From: an uncultured Clostridia bacterium
Lineage (GTDB): Bacteria; Bacillota; Clostridia; TANB77; CAG-508
Direction: 5' to 3'
Assembly: GCA_934177795.1 (NCBI GenBank)
Contig: CAKPPS010000003.1
Coordinates: forward strand, 1 to 64,000
DNA length: 64,000 nucleotides
Positions within the stretch are counted from its first letter, which is position 1, and each line of letters opens with the position of its first letter. This document shows positions 34,827 to 42,556 of the stretch, piece by piece. The position numbers and the translations under genes were made by a program. Under the pieces are notes generated by a model that saw only the letters and a list, made by a program, of their open reading frames with translations, had not been told where the DNA came from and made no database searches.

Positions 34827-35173
34827 TGATGGTAGAAAATAGAAATTGTAAATGTCAAGAAATAGAAGATGAAAATAACAATAATGAAAAGTCTCAAGTA
34901 CAAAAATATGAAATGTCAGGAGAATGTAATCAAAGAAGAGAAATGGCTATGAAAATAAGAGAATACGAATTTGCTATTACAGAATTAGCATTATATTTAG
35001 ATACTCATCCTGAAGATCAAAAAGCACTTTGTTTGCATAGAAAATATTGCAAAGAATGTAAAGAACTAAAAGATAAATACCAAAAAGTTTATGGACCGCT
35101 AACTATAAATTATCCATGTAATAAATGGAGATGGCTAGAAGAACCATGGCCATGGGAAAGGGGGAATTATTAA
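34823..35173 (+). CDS. cotJB: Spore coat protein CotJB
   Basis: Protein of 116 residues. After a 35-residue charged extension comes the CotJB domain: REMAMKIREYEFAITELALY, LDTHPEDQKALCLHRKY, KYQKVYGPLTINYP, and a Trp-rich end WRWLEEPWPWERGNY. It overlaps cotJA by four bases and its last base is the first of the cotJC start codon, so all three are translationally coupled. Confidence 0.88.
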   Translation: MMMVENRNCKCQEIEDENNNNEKSQVQKYEMSGECNQRREMAMKIREYEFAITELALYLDTHPEDQKALCLHRKYCKECKELKDKYQKVYGPLTINYPCNKWRWLEEPWPWERGNY

Positions 35174-35471
35174 TGTGGACATATAATAAAATGTTACAAT
35201 ACCCAATTAATATTAAATGCACAGACCCTAAATTAGCTAAAGTGATTATTTCACAATATGGTGGTCCGGACGGAGAATTAGGGGCAGCACTTAGATATTT
35301 ATCTCAAAGATTTGGGATGCCAGACCAAAAAGCTAAAGCAATATTAAATGATATACGGAACAGAAGAATTAGCCCACTTAGAAATGGTAGGAACTATAGT
35401 ACACCAATTAACAAAAGGAGCTTCAATAGAAGAAATAGAACAAGCAGGATTAGGTGCATATTATACAGACC
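35173..35471 (+). pseudogene. cotJC: Spore coat catalase CotJC, N-terminal half (interrupted gene)
   Basis: Residues 1-61 are in frame from ATG 35173 (MWTYNKMLQYPINIKCTDPK to KAKAILNDI). One extra base near 35356 shifts the frame; then GTEELAHLEMVGTIVHQLTK and IEQAGLGAYYTDHG continue. The gene is cut at CATGG (35471-35475) by an inserted element; the other half is at 38541-38833. CotJC is a di-manganese catalase of the spore coat (Glu/His ligands in the TEELAHLE block). The reading frame could be restored by excision only if the extra base is an error or is tolerated. Confidence 0.88.
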
Positions 35472-35495
35472 ATGGGGTGGGAGTGTAATATATCC
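35461..35495 (+). other. attL of the cotJC element
   Basis: Left junction: cotJC sequence up to ACAGACCATGG, then element sequence reading GGTGGGAGTGTAATATATCC. Shares CATGG with attR. The element half forms one arm of a near-symmetric attP (see the finding). Confidence 0.75.
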
Positions 35496-35669
35496 TAATC
35501 CTGCTTGTTTAATTCTTTTATATCTTCAAATAATTTATTATATAATTTTCCATAATAGTTTATTTCAGCATCACCGAGTATAATTAAAATGTTATCTTTG
35601 CTTATATTATACTTATAGCAAAACAAATCTTTTAAAATCTCTATGAGTATCTTCTGTTATATAAATCAT
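35495..35669 (-). pseudogene. Metallophosphoesterase N-terminal relic
   Basis: The minus-strand start MIYITEDTHRDFKR is followed by a frame slip and then FCYKYNISKDNILIILGDAE, INYYGKLYNKL-like sequence and a stop at 35495. This is the beginning of a common clostridial metallophosphoesterase (GDTHGDF, then LGDAGINYY). In the first motif the metal-binding GDxHG reads EDTHRD. Only about 57 of some 240 codons remain and the stop touches the attP arm. It is the last item in the recombinase-fic run. Confidence 0.7.
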
Positions 35670-35680
35670 TTTTTCACCTT

Positions 35681-36514
35681 TTAATTATTATTTTCGAATA
35701 GTTCTTTTACATATAGCTCGTTATTTTTTAATTCATTATTTTTATTTTGTAATAGATTTTCAAAAAACATTATTAAATAATCAAATATAGGATAGATTCC
35801 TTTCGGAATATTTCCGTAATTGCTTCTAACTAGAGCATTTCTAAAATATAAGCTATATTCTTTAAACATATCATTATTAACATTAAATCCCATATTATTA
35901 AGATATTTTTCAATAAATACTGCTGTAGTTCTAGTATTTCCTTCTCCAAATGGATGTACTTGCCAAATACTTGAAGTGAATTTTGCAATATGTTTAATTA
36001 ATTCATCATTATTTAGTTTTGAGTAATCAAAATCTTTTTCTTCTTTAAAATCATAATCAAAATAACTTTCTATGTCTTGATAATTTACATATTTTACAGT
36101 TTCACCATTTAGAATAGGTTCTTTTTTAGAAATATTATAATCTCTGTAATTACCTGCAAAATCATATATGTCTTTAAATAAATATCTATGAATATTCTTT
36201 AAAGTGATAGGACTAAAACCAAAACTCTTATCTTCTAAAAGCTGTGCTATTCTTAATGATACTAAATCACATTCTTTCTCTTTTTGAATATTTAAATCAT
36301 TATGTTTTTGTGTTTCATAATATGTTTTCAATAAGTTTTCTACTTCATAATATTTTAGTTCTCCATTGATATTTTTTTGAGATAGGTCTAATAAATATTT
36401 AGAAGGCTCTAAATTATCAACTTTATTTAATCCAATACCAGTATTCCAATATTCTTGCTTTTTTGTGGCATCAGTTGTTTCATTTTCAATTATATAATTT
36501 TCTTCATTAGACAT
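35681..36514 (-). CDS. Fic-domain protein (AMPylase family)
   Basis: Protein of 277 residues. The Fic core has HPFGEGNTRTT at residues 187-197, matching HxFx(D/E)GN with Thr in place of the usual Gly after Asn (GNTR for GNGR), so catalytic strength is uncertain. DIYDFAGNYRDYNISKKEP precedes it as in cell-filamentation Fic proteins. An N-terminal NINGELKYYEVENLLKTYYE segment resembles the helical antidote/linker found before Fic cores. A TAGGAGG site lies before the ATG. It is cargo of the cotJC element; whether it stabilises the element as a toxin is inference. Confidence 0.83.
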   Translation of the reverse strand: MSNEENYIIENETTDATKKQEYWNTGIGLNKVDNLEPSKYLLDLSQKNINGELKYYEVENLLKTYYETQKHNDLNIQKEKECDLVSLRIAQLLEDKSFGFSPITLKNIHRYLFKDIYDFAGNYRDYNISKKEPILNGETVKYVNYQDIESYFDYDFKEEKDFDYSKLNNDELIKHIAKFTSSIWQVHPFGEGNTRTTAVFIEKYLNNMGFNVNNDMFKEYSLYFRNALVRSNYGNIPKGIYPIFDYLIMFFENLLQNKNNELKNNELYVKELFENNN

Positions 36515-36591
36515 ATAAAAACCTCCTAAAACTTCTCTTTTTTATACCTTAATATTATACCATAAGATGCCTAAAATTACTATAGTTTTGC

Positions 36592-38157
36592 CTAAAAATT
36601 CCAATGAATTACAACATCTTGTGAATTTGTTTTTTTGTTCTTTTCTCCAATTTCAATATAATCTATGAAGCTATTTACAATATCATAATTAAGCTCTCTA
36701 AAGTCCTTAAAGTGATTAATTATTTTTTCTTTTTGTTCTTTTATAAATTTGCTGTTTAATTCTTTTTCTTTTAAATTTGATAAATCATTTTCTACTTTTG
36801 ATAGCTCTTCTTTCTTTGATGACTTATCAGATAGAAAAGAAGAGTTCAAATCTTCAAATACATCTTCTGAAACTTTTCCATTTACTTTGTTCAAATATAA
36901 TTCTTTTATGGCATTATTAATGCTTTCCATATCTTTAGATAAAGTTTCTTTTTTGTTTTCTAGTAATTTAGCTTTATTTAAGTTATCATTAAAAATAAAT
37001 AATTTATCAGAAATATTATCAAAGTCATAAAACGTTAAAATTTTTTCTTTAATTTTTTGAGTTACTAAATTTTTAAGATTTTCATAACCAATAGAATGTG
37101 GGGTGCAAGTTCCATACAGCTTTTTAGAGCCTTTACAAGAAAAATAAATATAGCCTCTATCATTTTGGCATTTATAAAGTTTTGTTCCACAATCTAAACA
37201 TACTAGCTTATTAGCAAATATATGAACTTCTCCATTTTTACATCTTCTTGTCTTACTTTTAAAAATTTCTTGAACGTTATAGAATTGTTCTTTAGTAATA
37301 ATAGGTTCGTGAGTATTTCCCACAATAATCCATTCGGATTTAGGCTGATGTACTACTTTTTTAGATTTGTAGCTTATTTTCTTATTATACCCTTGTACTA
37401 AATTGCCAATATAAACTTCATTTTTGAGTATTTTACTGACTGTAGATTCACACCAATAGTCAATATTTTTGCCTTGATTTTTAAAATTAATTCCTTGTGA
37501 TAGTTTATATCTAGTAGGTGTAAAAATACCTTTATTATTTAATATTTGAGCAATTTTTGTAACACCATTTCCTTGTTCATAAAGATTAAAAATAAGTTTA
37601 ATAACATCTGAAACCTCTGTATCAATAATAAGTTTATTTTTATTCTCTATACTTCTTTTATAGCCATAACACACAAAAGAACCAATATGTAATCCTTGCT
37701 TTCTTTTACTATCAAATGTTTTTTTAATATTTTCTGATAAATCCTCTAAATACCACTCATTAACTAAACCATTAATCTGTCTTGATTTTTTGTTTCCTTT
37801 ATCTAAAGTATCAACATGATCAACAAGACTAACAAATCGTATGTTCCATTCAATAAATTTGTTATGTAAGTATCTTTCAACAATTTCCATATCACGAGTA
37901 AATCTACTTTGAGTTTTACAAAGTATAGTATCAAATTTATGTTTTTTTGCATCTTCTAACAATTTATTAAATTCAGGCCTTTCGCTGTCAATTCCAGAAT
38001 AATCTTCATCACAGTAAATATTATAAATATCCCAATTATTTTTTATTGAATAGTTAATTAACATAGATTTTTGATTTTGGATACTTTCACTTTCATCATT
38101 TTCATGAGATTTGTCATCATCTTCACGAGAAAGTCTGCAATATATAGCAACTTTCAT
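36592..38157 (-). CDS. Large serine recombinase (resolvase/integrase, TnpX-like)
   Basis: Protein of 521 residues. The N-terminal resolvase domain has the nucleophile Ser10 in YCRLSRED and the QSRFTRDMEIVERY helix. The recombinase domain spans residues about 155-290 (YGYKRS, GVTKIAQILNNKGI). A zinc ribbon uses Cys320, Cys323, Cys341 and Cys351. A coiled coil (about 375-470) and a C-terminal region follow. Such enzymes join attP to attB and, with a directionality factor, reverse this. The start is ATG at 38157, eight bases after GGAGG; the upstream TTG overlaps that site. It surely mediates insertion in cotJC. Confidence 0.92.
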   Translation of the reverse strand: MKVAIYCRLSREDDDKSHENDESESIQNQKSMLINYSIKNNWDIYNIYCDEDYSGIDSERPEFNKLLEDAKKHKFDTILCKTQSRFTRDMEIVERYLHNKFIEWNIRFVSLVDHVDTLDKGNKKSRQINGLVNEWYLEDLSENIKKTFDSKRKQGLHIGSFVCYGYKRSIENKNKLIIDTEVSDVIKLIFNLYEQGNGVTKIAQILNNKGIFTPTRYKLSQGINFKNQGKNIDYWCESTVSKILKNEVYIGNLVQGYNKKISYKSKKVVHQPKSEWIIVGNTHEPIITKEQFYNVQEIFKSKTRRCKNGEVHIFANKLVCLDCGTKLYKCQNDRGYIYFSCKGSKKLYGTCTPHSIGYENLKNLVTQKIKEKILTFYDFDNISDKLFIFNDNLNKAKLLENKKETLSKDMESINNAIKELYLNKVNGKVSEDVFEDLNSSFLSDKSSKKEELSKVENDLSNLKEKELNSKFIKEQKEKIINHFKDFRELNYDIVNSFIDYIEIGEKNKKTNSQDVVIHWNF

Positions 38158-38222
38158 AAGTTTATCCTCCAATCGGTAAACTACTCATTTTGTACAAGTA
38201 TATTATATAAAAATAAGTAGAT

Positions 38223-38351
38223 TTAATTAATATTCTTCGTAAATTCATTTGCAAGTAGCCTATCAACAATTGTTTTTATATTTTTTTTAATATTTGCTAT
38301 ATTGCTATCTTTATTTTTTTCTATTACATTAAAATTTACTTTTTTATGCAT
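38223..38351 (-). CDS. 42-residue ORF upstream of the recombinase
   Basis: On the minus strand CAGGAGGATTAAT precedes ATG and 42 codons (MHKKVNFNVIEKNKDSNIAN, then IKKNIKTIVDRLLANEF and a short tail). It is basic and helical, well expressed to judge from its AGGAGG. Its place next to attR and ahead of the recombinase makes it a candidate directionality or control factor, but no family is recognised. The remaining 38352-38516 has no gene. Confidence 0.5.
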   Translation of the reverse strand: MHKKVNFNVIEKNKDSNIANIKKNIKTIVDRLLANEFTKNIN

Positions 38352-38516
38352 ATTAATCCTCCTGTTTTACTGTATGCTAAAGAATTTGTATTTGTGAAGA
38401 TAAAAAATAAAACCAATTGGTGTTTATATAAAAATTAATATTAGATGTATTTTCATAGGAACTATGCTTTTTTGTCAAAATCTAAAAATGAGTAGTTGAT
38501 TCTAATTTTATTACTT

Positions 38517-38556
38517 GGATATATAACAAACATATACCACATGGAGTAGATGTATA
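38517..38556 (+). other. attR of the cotJC element
   Basis: Right junction: the element half GGATATATAACAAACATATA then CCA, joined at CATGG (38540-38544) to cotJC sequence AGTAGATGTATATCCT. The element half mirrors the attL arm. Confidence 0.75.
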
Positions 38557-38833
38557 TCCTCAGTCAGCAGCAGGTGTACCTTTTGATGCTAATTGTTTAG
38601 CTTGCAAAGGAGATCCTATTGCGAATCTTCAGGAAAATCTTGCTGCTGAACAAAAAGCAAGGGCTACTTATGAAAAATTAATAGACTTATGCAGAGATAA
38701 TCCAGATGTAATAGATCCGTTACGATATTTAAGAGAAAGGGAAGTTGTTCATTTCCAAAGATTTGGAGAAGCACTTCGTGGAGTACAAGATAAATTAGCA
38801 GAAAGAAAATTTTATATGGATAAGTGTAAATAA
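38541..38833 (+). pseudogene. cotJC: CotJC C-terminal half (interrupted gene)
   Basis: No start codon or ribosome binding site, but an uninterrupted reading frame begins at the CATGG junction: HGVDVYPQSAAGVPFDANCL, CKGDPIANLQENLAAEQKAR, then LREREVVHFQRFGEAL and a stop at 38831-38833. LAAEQKARATYEKL and REREVVHFQRF carry the Glu/His ligands of the second half of manganese catalases. The absence of any stop or frameshift over 96 codons argues that this half is still under selection. Confidence 0.9.
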
Positions 38834-38877
38834 AAAAATTCTCCTGATACTTTTAGTATAAAGGATTATAGAAAAAG

Positions 38878-38910
38878 TGGATAGAAAATAGTTTTTCTAT
38901 TCATTTTTTC
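38878..38910 (+). terminator. cotJ operon terminator
   Basis: TGGATAGAAAA pairs with TTTTCTATTCA, followed by TTTTTT. Confidence 0.6.
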
Positions 38911-39094
38911 TGTATGCACCTAAAATACAAATAATATTTTGAAAAATATTAATTTGTTGAATTTATTATATAAGTATTATATAATTGAAAAAATAATAAA
39001 AATATATGAATAATTAGATGAAATGCAGAAATAATAAAATAAATTGTAATAATCAAAAAGAAATAAAGTAAAAACAAGTAAGGAGGATAAGTAT

Positions 39095-39970
39095 ATGGAA
39101 TTAATAAATTTTGTAGCTACAGATGGAATAAAATTAAATGGGATACTATTTTCAAAAGAAAGAAAATCAGAAACCGTAATTTTATCAATACATGGAATGA
39201 GTAGCAATTGTATGAAAGAAAGAGAACAAATTATTGCTAAAATAGCTGATGATAATGGTATAGATTATTTTAGTTTTAATAATAGAGGAAGTGAACTTAT
39301 AAAATACATCGAAAAAGATATAGATGATAAAAAAGAAAAAACATTAGGAGGTACAGCTTATGAAGATGTACTTGAAGGATATGAAGATATAACAGGAGCT
39401 ATTATAAAATTAAAAGAGTTAGGATATAAAAATATATATTTGCAGGGACATAGCTTAGGATGCACAAAAATAGTATATACGTATAATGAACTATTAGAAG
39501 AAAATGATGATATGTTGAAAAATATAAAAGGAATAATATTGTTATCATTAGTGGATATTCCTAAAATGATTAAATTATATTTAGGTGAAAAATATGTAAA
39601 ATATTTGGAATATGCAGAAGAAAAAGAAAGCGAAAATAGATTGGATGAAATAATGCCAAAAGAATCTTTTATACATCCAATTAGTGTAAGAACATTTTCA
39701 AGATATGTAAAATATAATGAACAAATTGATTTTGCTGATTTTGATAATAATTTAATAAAATTAAATAATATTAATATACCTCTATTCATGAGATGGGGAA
39801 ATAAGAATGAGATGATTACACAAAAAGCAGACCAATTAGTAAATAGATTAAATAATGTAATTGTAAATCCTAAAAAAAATATTAATTATATAGATGGGGC
39901 TAATCATAGCTATCAAGGCAAAGAAAAAGAGGTAGCAGAACAGATTATTCAATTTATAAATGAATATTAG
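39095..39970 (+). CDS. Alpha/beta hydrolase
   Basis: Protein of 291 residues with an alpha/beta-hydrolase fold: LSIHGMSSNC oxyanion region, nucleophile Ser120 in QGHSLGCTK, acidic residue in the MRWGNKNEMI strand and the catalytic His of GANHSYQG near residue 277. It resembles DUF1749-type serine hydrolases; the substrate is unknown. Monocistronic, with a strong AAGGAGG site. Confidence 0.8.
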   Translation: MELINFVATDGIKLNGILFSKERKSETVILSIHGMSSNCMKEREQIIAKIADDNGIDYFSFNNRGSELIKYIEKDIDDKKEKTLGGTAYEDVLEGYEDITGAIIKLKELGYKNIYLQGHSLGCTKIVYTYNELLEENDDMLKNIKGIILLSLVDIPKMIKLYLGEKYVKYLEYAEEKESENRLDEIMPKESFIHPISVRTFSRYVKYNEQIDFADFDNNLIKLNNINIPLFMRWGNKNEMITQKADQLVNRLNNVIVNPKKNINYIDGANHSYQGKEKEVAEQIIQFINEY

Positions 39971-40059
39971 CTTTTATTTTGAATTAAAATAAAAGTACTA
40001 TACAAAAAAAGATAAAAATGATATAATGTCTGTAAAAAAAGCGATAGGAGATGGAATAA

Positions 40060-41634
40060 TTGAGCAATAAGTTTTACATAACAACACCAATATATTATCC
40101 AAGTGGAAAATTTCATATAGGAACAGCATATACAACAGTAGTTGCCGATATGATAAAAAGATATCATAGATTAAAAGGAGAAGACACATATTTATTAACT
40201 GGATTGGATGAACATGGACAAAAAATTCAGGAAGTAGCAACTAAAAATAACAAAACACCAAAAGAATATGTTGACGAGATGGCAGAACAAGCTAAGAAGT
40301 TATGGAAAGAAATGAAAATAGATTATAATGATTTTATTCAAACTACAGAAGAAAGACATGTAAAGACAGTTCAAAAAATTTTTAATAAATTTATGGAACA
40401 GGGAGATATATATAAAGGAGAATATGAAGGCTGGTATTGTGTGCCATGTGAGACATATTTTACAGATACACAATTAGTCAATGGGAAATGTCCTGATTGT
40501 GGGAGAGAAGTAAAACTAATGAAAGAAGAAGCATATTTTTTTAATATGAAAAAATATGTTGATAAATTATTAAAATATTATGATGAAAATACAGATTTCA
40601 TAAAACCAGCATATAGAAAGACAGAAATGATTAATAATTTTATAAAACCAGGATTGGAAGATTTGTGTGTGACAAGAACAAGTTTTGACTGGGGAATAAA
40701 AGTAGAAAAAGATCCTAAACATGTTGTATATGTATGGTTAGATGCACTAGTAAACTATTTATCAGCTTTAGGATATATGTCAGATGATGAAACATTATTT
40801 AAAAAATATTGGCCAGCTGATTTACAAATTGTGGGTAAAGATATAGCTAGATTTCATTTAATATATTGGCCAATTTTTCTAATGGCATTAGATTTACCAA
40901 TTCCTAAAACAATTTTGGTTCATAATTGGATTATGATGAAAGATGGAAAAATGTCAAAATCTAAAGGAAATGTTATATATCCAGAAACACTAATTGAAAG
41001 ATATGGACTAGATGCAACTAAGTACTTTTTGTTAAGAGAAATGCCAGTAAATCAAGATGGTATTTTTTCTCCAGAAGCATTTGTAGAAAGATATAATTTT
41101 GATTTATGTAATGATTTAAGTAATTTATTAAATAGAACTGTTTCAATGGTAAATAAATACTTTGATGGTGAAGTACCAACATATAATGGAACACCTAATA
41201 ATGTTGATAAAGAATTAGAGGAATATTGCATTTATCAAATAGAAAAATTTGAAGAAAAATTAGCAAAATATGAGATAGCAAACGCACTACAAGAAATATG
41301 GGAATTAATAGCAAGAACTAACAAATATATAGATGAAACAATGCCATGGGCTTTGGCTAAAGAAGAAAAAAATGAAGAATTGAAATCAGTAATGTATCAT
41401 CTAATAGAAAATTTAAAAGAAATAGCAATTCTTATTAAACCATTTATGTCAGATACAGCAGATAATATATTAAGGCAAATTGGAATAAATGATAGTGAAT
41501 TAATAAGTTGGGACGATTTGAAAAAATATAATGCATTAAAAGATATTAAAGTTATAAAAAAGGGTGAACCTATTTTTATGAGATTAAACATGGAAGAAGA
41601 AGTAGAATATTTAAAAAGTAAAATGAAAAAATGA
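40060..41634 (+). CDS. metG: Methionine-tRNA ligase
   Basis: Protein of 524 residues, class I synthetase. HIGT-type signature in YYPSGKFHIGTAYTT, a zinc knuckle CVPCETYF...CPDCGRE and KMSKS from Lys297. The C-terminal EMAP/Trbp111 tRNA-binding domain of longer MetG proteins is absent. The start is TTG 40060, the only start that keeps the N-terminal FYITTPIYY strand, with AGGAGA upstream. The deacetylase gene overlaps its stop by four bases. Confidence 0.93.
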   Translation: MSNKFYITTPIYYPSGKFHIGTAYTTVVADMIKRYHRLKGEDTYLLTGLDEHGQKIQEVATKNNKTPKEYVDEMAEQAKKLWKEMKIDYNDFIQTTEERHVKTVQKIFNKFMEQGDIYKGEYEGWYCVPCETYFTDTQLVNGKCPDCGREVKLMKEEAYFFNMKKYVDKLLKYYDENTDFIKPAYRKTEMINNFIKPGLEDLCVTRTSFDWGIKVEKDPKHVVYVWLDALVNYLSALGYMSDDETLFKKYWPADLQIVGKDIARFHLIYWPIFLMALDLPIPKTILVHNWIMMKDGKMSKSKGNVIYPETLIERYGLDATKYFLLREMPVNQDGIFSPEAFVERYNFDLCNDLSNLLNRTVSMVNKYFDGEVPTYNGTPNNVDKELEEYCIYQIEKFEEKLAKYEIANALQEIWELIARTNKYIDETMPWALAKEEKNEELKSVMYHLIENLKEIAILIKPFMSDTADNILRQIGINDSELISWDDLKKYNALKDIKVIKKGEPIFMRLNMEEEVEYLKSKMKK

Positions 41635-42542
41635 AAGAAGATATAAAGATGGCATTAGTCCCACAGGAGATATTTAAATTTACTAAAAAAGAAAAGCTTA
41701 TGATGATAATAATAATTATATTGATTATTATAGGTATTATAATTACATGGAATGATTTTAAAGAAAATCAAATTTTGTTTTCTAAACAAAAAATATATAA
41801 AGAACAATTACTAGAGAAACAACAAAAAGAAATGCAAGAGCAAATAGCAAAAGAAGAAGCTAAAAGGCAGGAAAAGTTACCAAAATTAACAGATACAGGA
41901 AAAGAAAATATCAAACACATATATAGTTCAGATATTAAAAGAGCATTTTTGACATTTGATGATGGCCCTTCAGAAAATACTAATCAAATATTAGAAATAT
42001 TAAAAGATAAGGGAGTTAAAGCAACATTTTTTGTGTTAGGGTCAAATGTAGAAAAAAATCCTCAATTAGTGAAAAAAATGTATGATGAAGGTTATTTTAT
42101 AGCAAACCATGGATATTCACATGTATATGAAACTATATATCAATCTCCAGAGACAGTTTTAGATGAATATAATAAATGTAATGAACTGGTTCAACAAGCA
42201 ATAGGCGAACCAGAATACAATTCACATCTATTTAGATTCCCTGGAGGACTAGTTGGAGGAAAATATGCAGAAATAAAAATACAGGCAAATGACTTATTAA
42301 TGCAAAATGATATAGTTCATGTTGACTGGAATGCATTAAATGGAGATGCTGAAAAAACTTATCCTTCAATCGAATATGAAATGCAACAGTTAAAAGAAAC
42401 TGTGGGAAATAAACAAAGTGTAGTTATCCTTATGCACGATGCAGAAGCTAAAAAGGTAACGGTGGAAGCTTTGCCAGAAATAATAAATTATTTAAAAGAA
42501 CAAGGATATCAATTTGAAGATTTTTATGAAATAATGAAATGA
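41631..42542 (+). CDS. Polysaccharide deacetylase (NodB domain), membrane-anchored
   Basis: Protein of 303 residues. An N-terminal helix (residues 23-41) anchors it, a charged coiled-coil linker (residues 45-90) follows, then the NodB fold: AFLTFDDGPSENT with the metal Asp pair, IANHGYSH (HxxxH), FRFPGG and VILMHDAEAK. Such enzymes remove acetyl groups from peptidoglycan or other GlcNAc polymers outside the membrane. Coupled to metG by overlap and to the next unknown gene. Confidence 0.87.
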   Translation: MKEDIKMALVPQEIFKFTKKEKLMMIIIIILIIIGIIITWNDFKENQILFSKQKIYKEQLLEKQQKEMQEQIAKEEAKRQEKLPKLTDTGKENIKHIYSSDIKRAFLTFDDGPSENTNQILEILKDKGVKATFFVLGSNVEKNPQLVKKMYDEGYFIANHGYSHVYETIYQSPETVLDEYNKCNELVQQAIGEPEYNSHLFRFPGGLVGGKYAEIKIQANDLLMQNDIVHVDWNALNGDAEKTYPSIEYEMQQLKETVGNKQSVVILMHDAEAKKVTVEALPEIINYLKEQGYQFEDFYEIMK

Positions 42543-42556
42543 AGGGAGTTAGAATT

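Larger units (their letters stand above)
35472..38540. mobile_element. 3.07-kb large-serine-recombinase element interrupting cotJC
   Basis: Bounded by CATGG at both junctions. All genes read leftward: a 42-codon ORF, a large serine recombinase, a Fic protein and a truncated phosphoesterase. There is no conjugation or phage gene. Removing 35472-38540 joins CAT at the break and restores the CotJC sequence HGVDVYPQSAAGVPFD with about 196 residues overall. Similar recombinase elements split sigK (skin), spoVFB, spoVR and gerE in other spore-formers and are excised in the mother cell; that comparison is from knowledge, not from this sequence. Confidence 0.82.
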
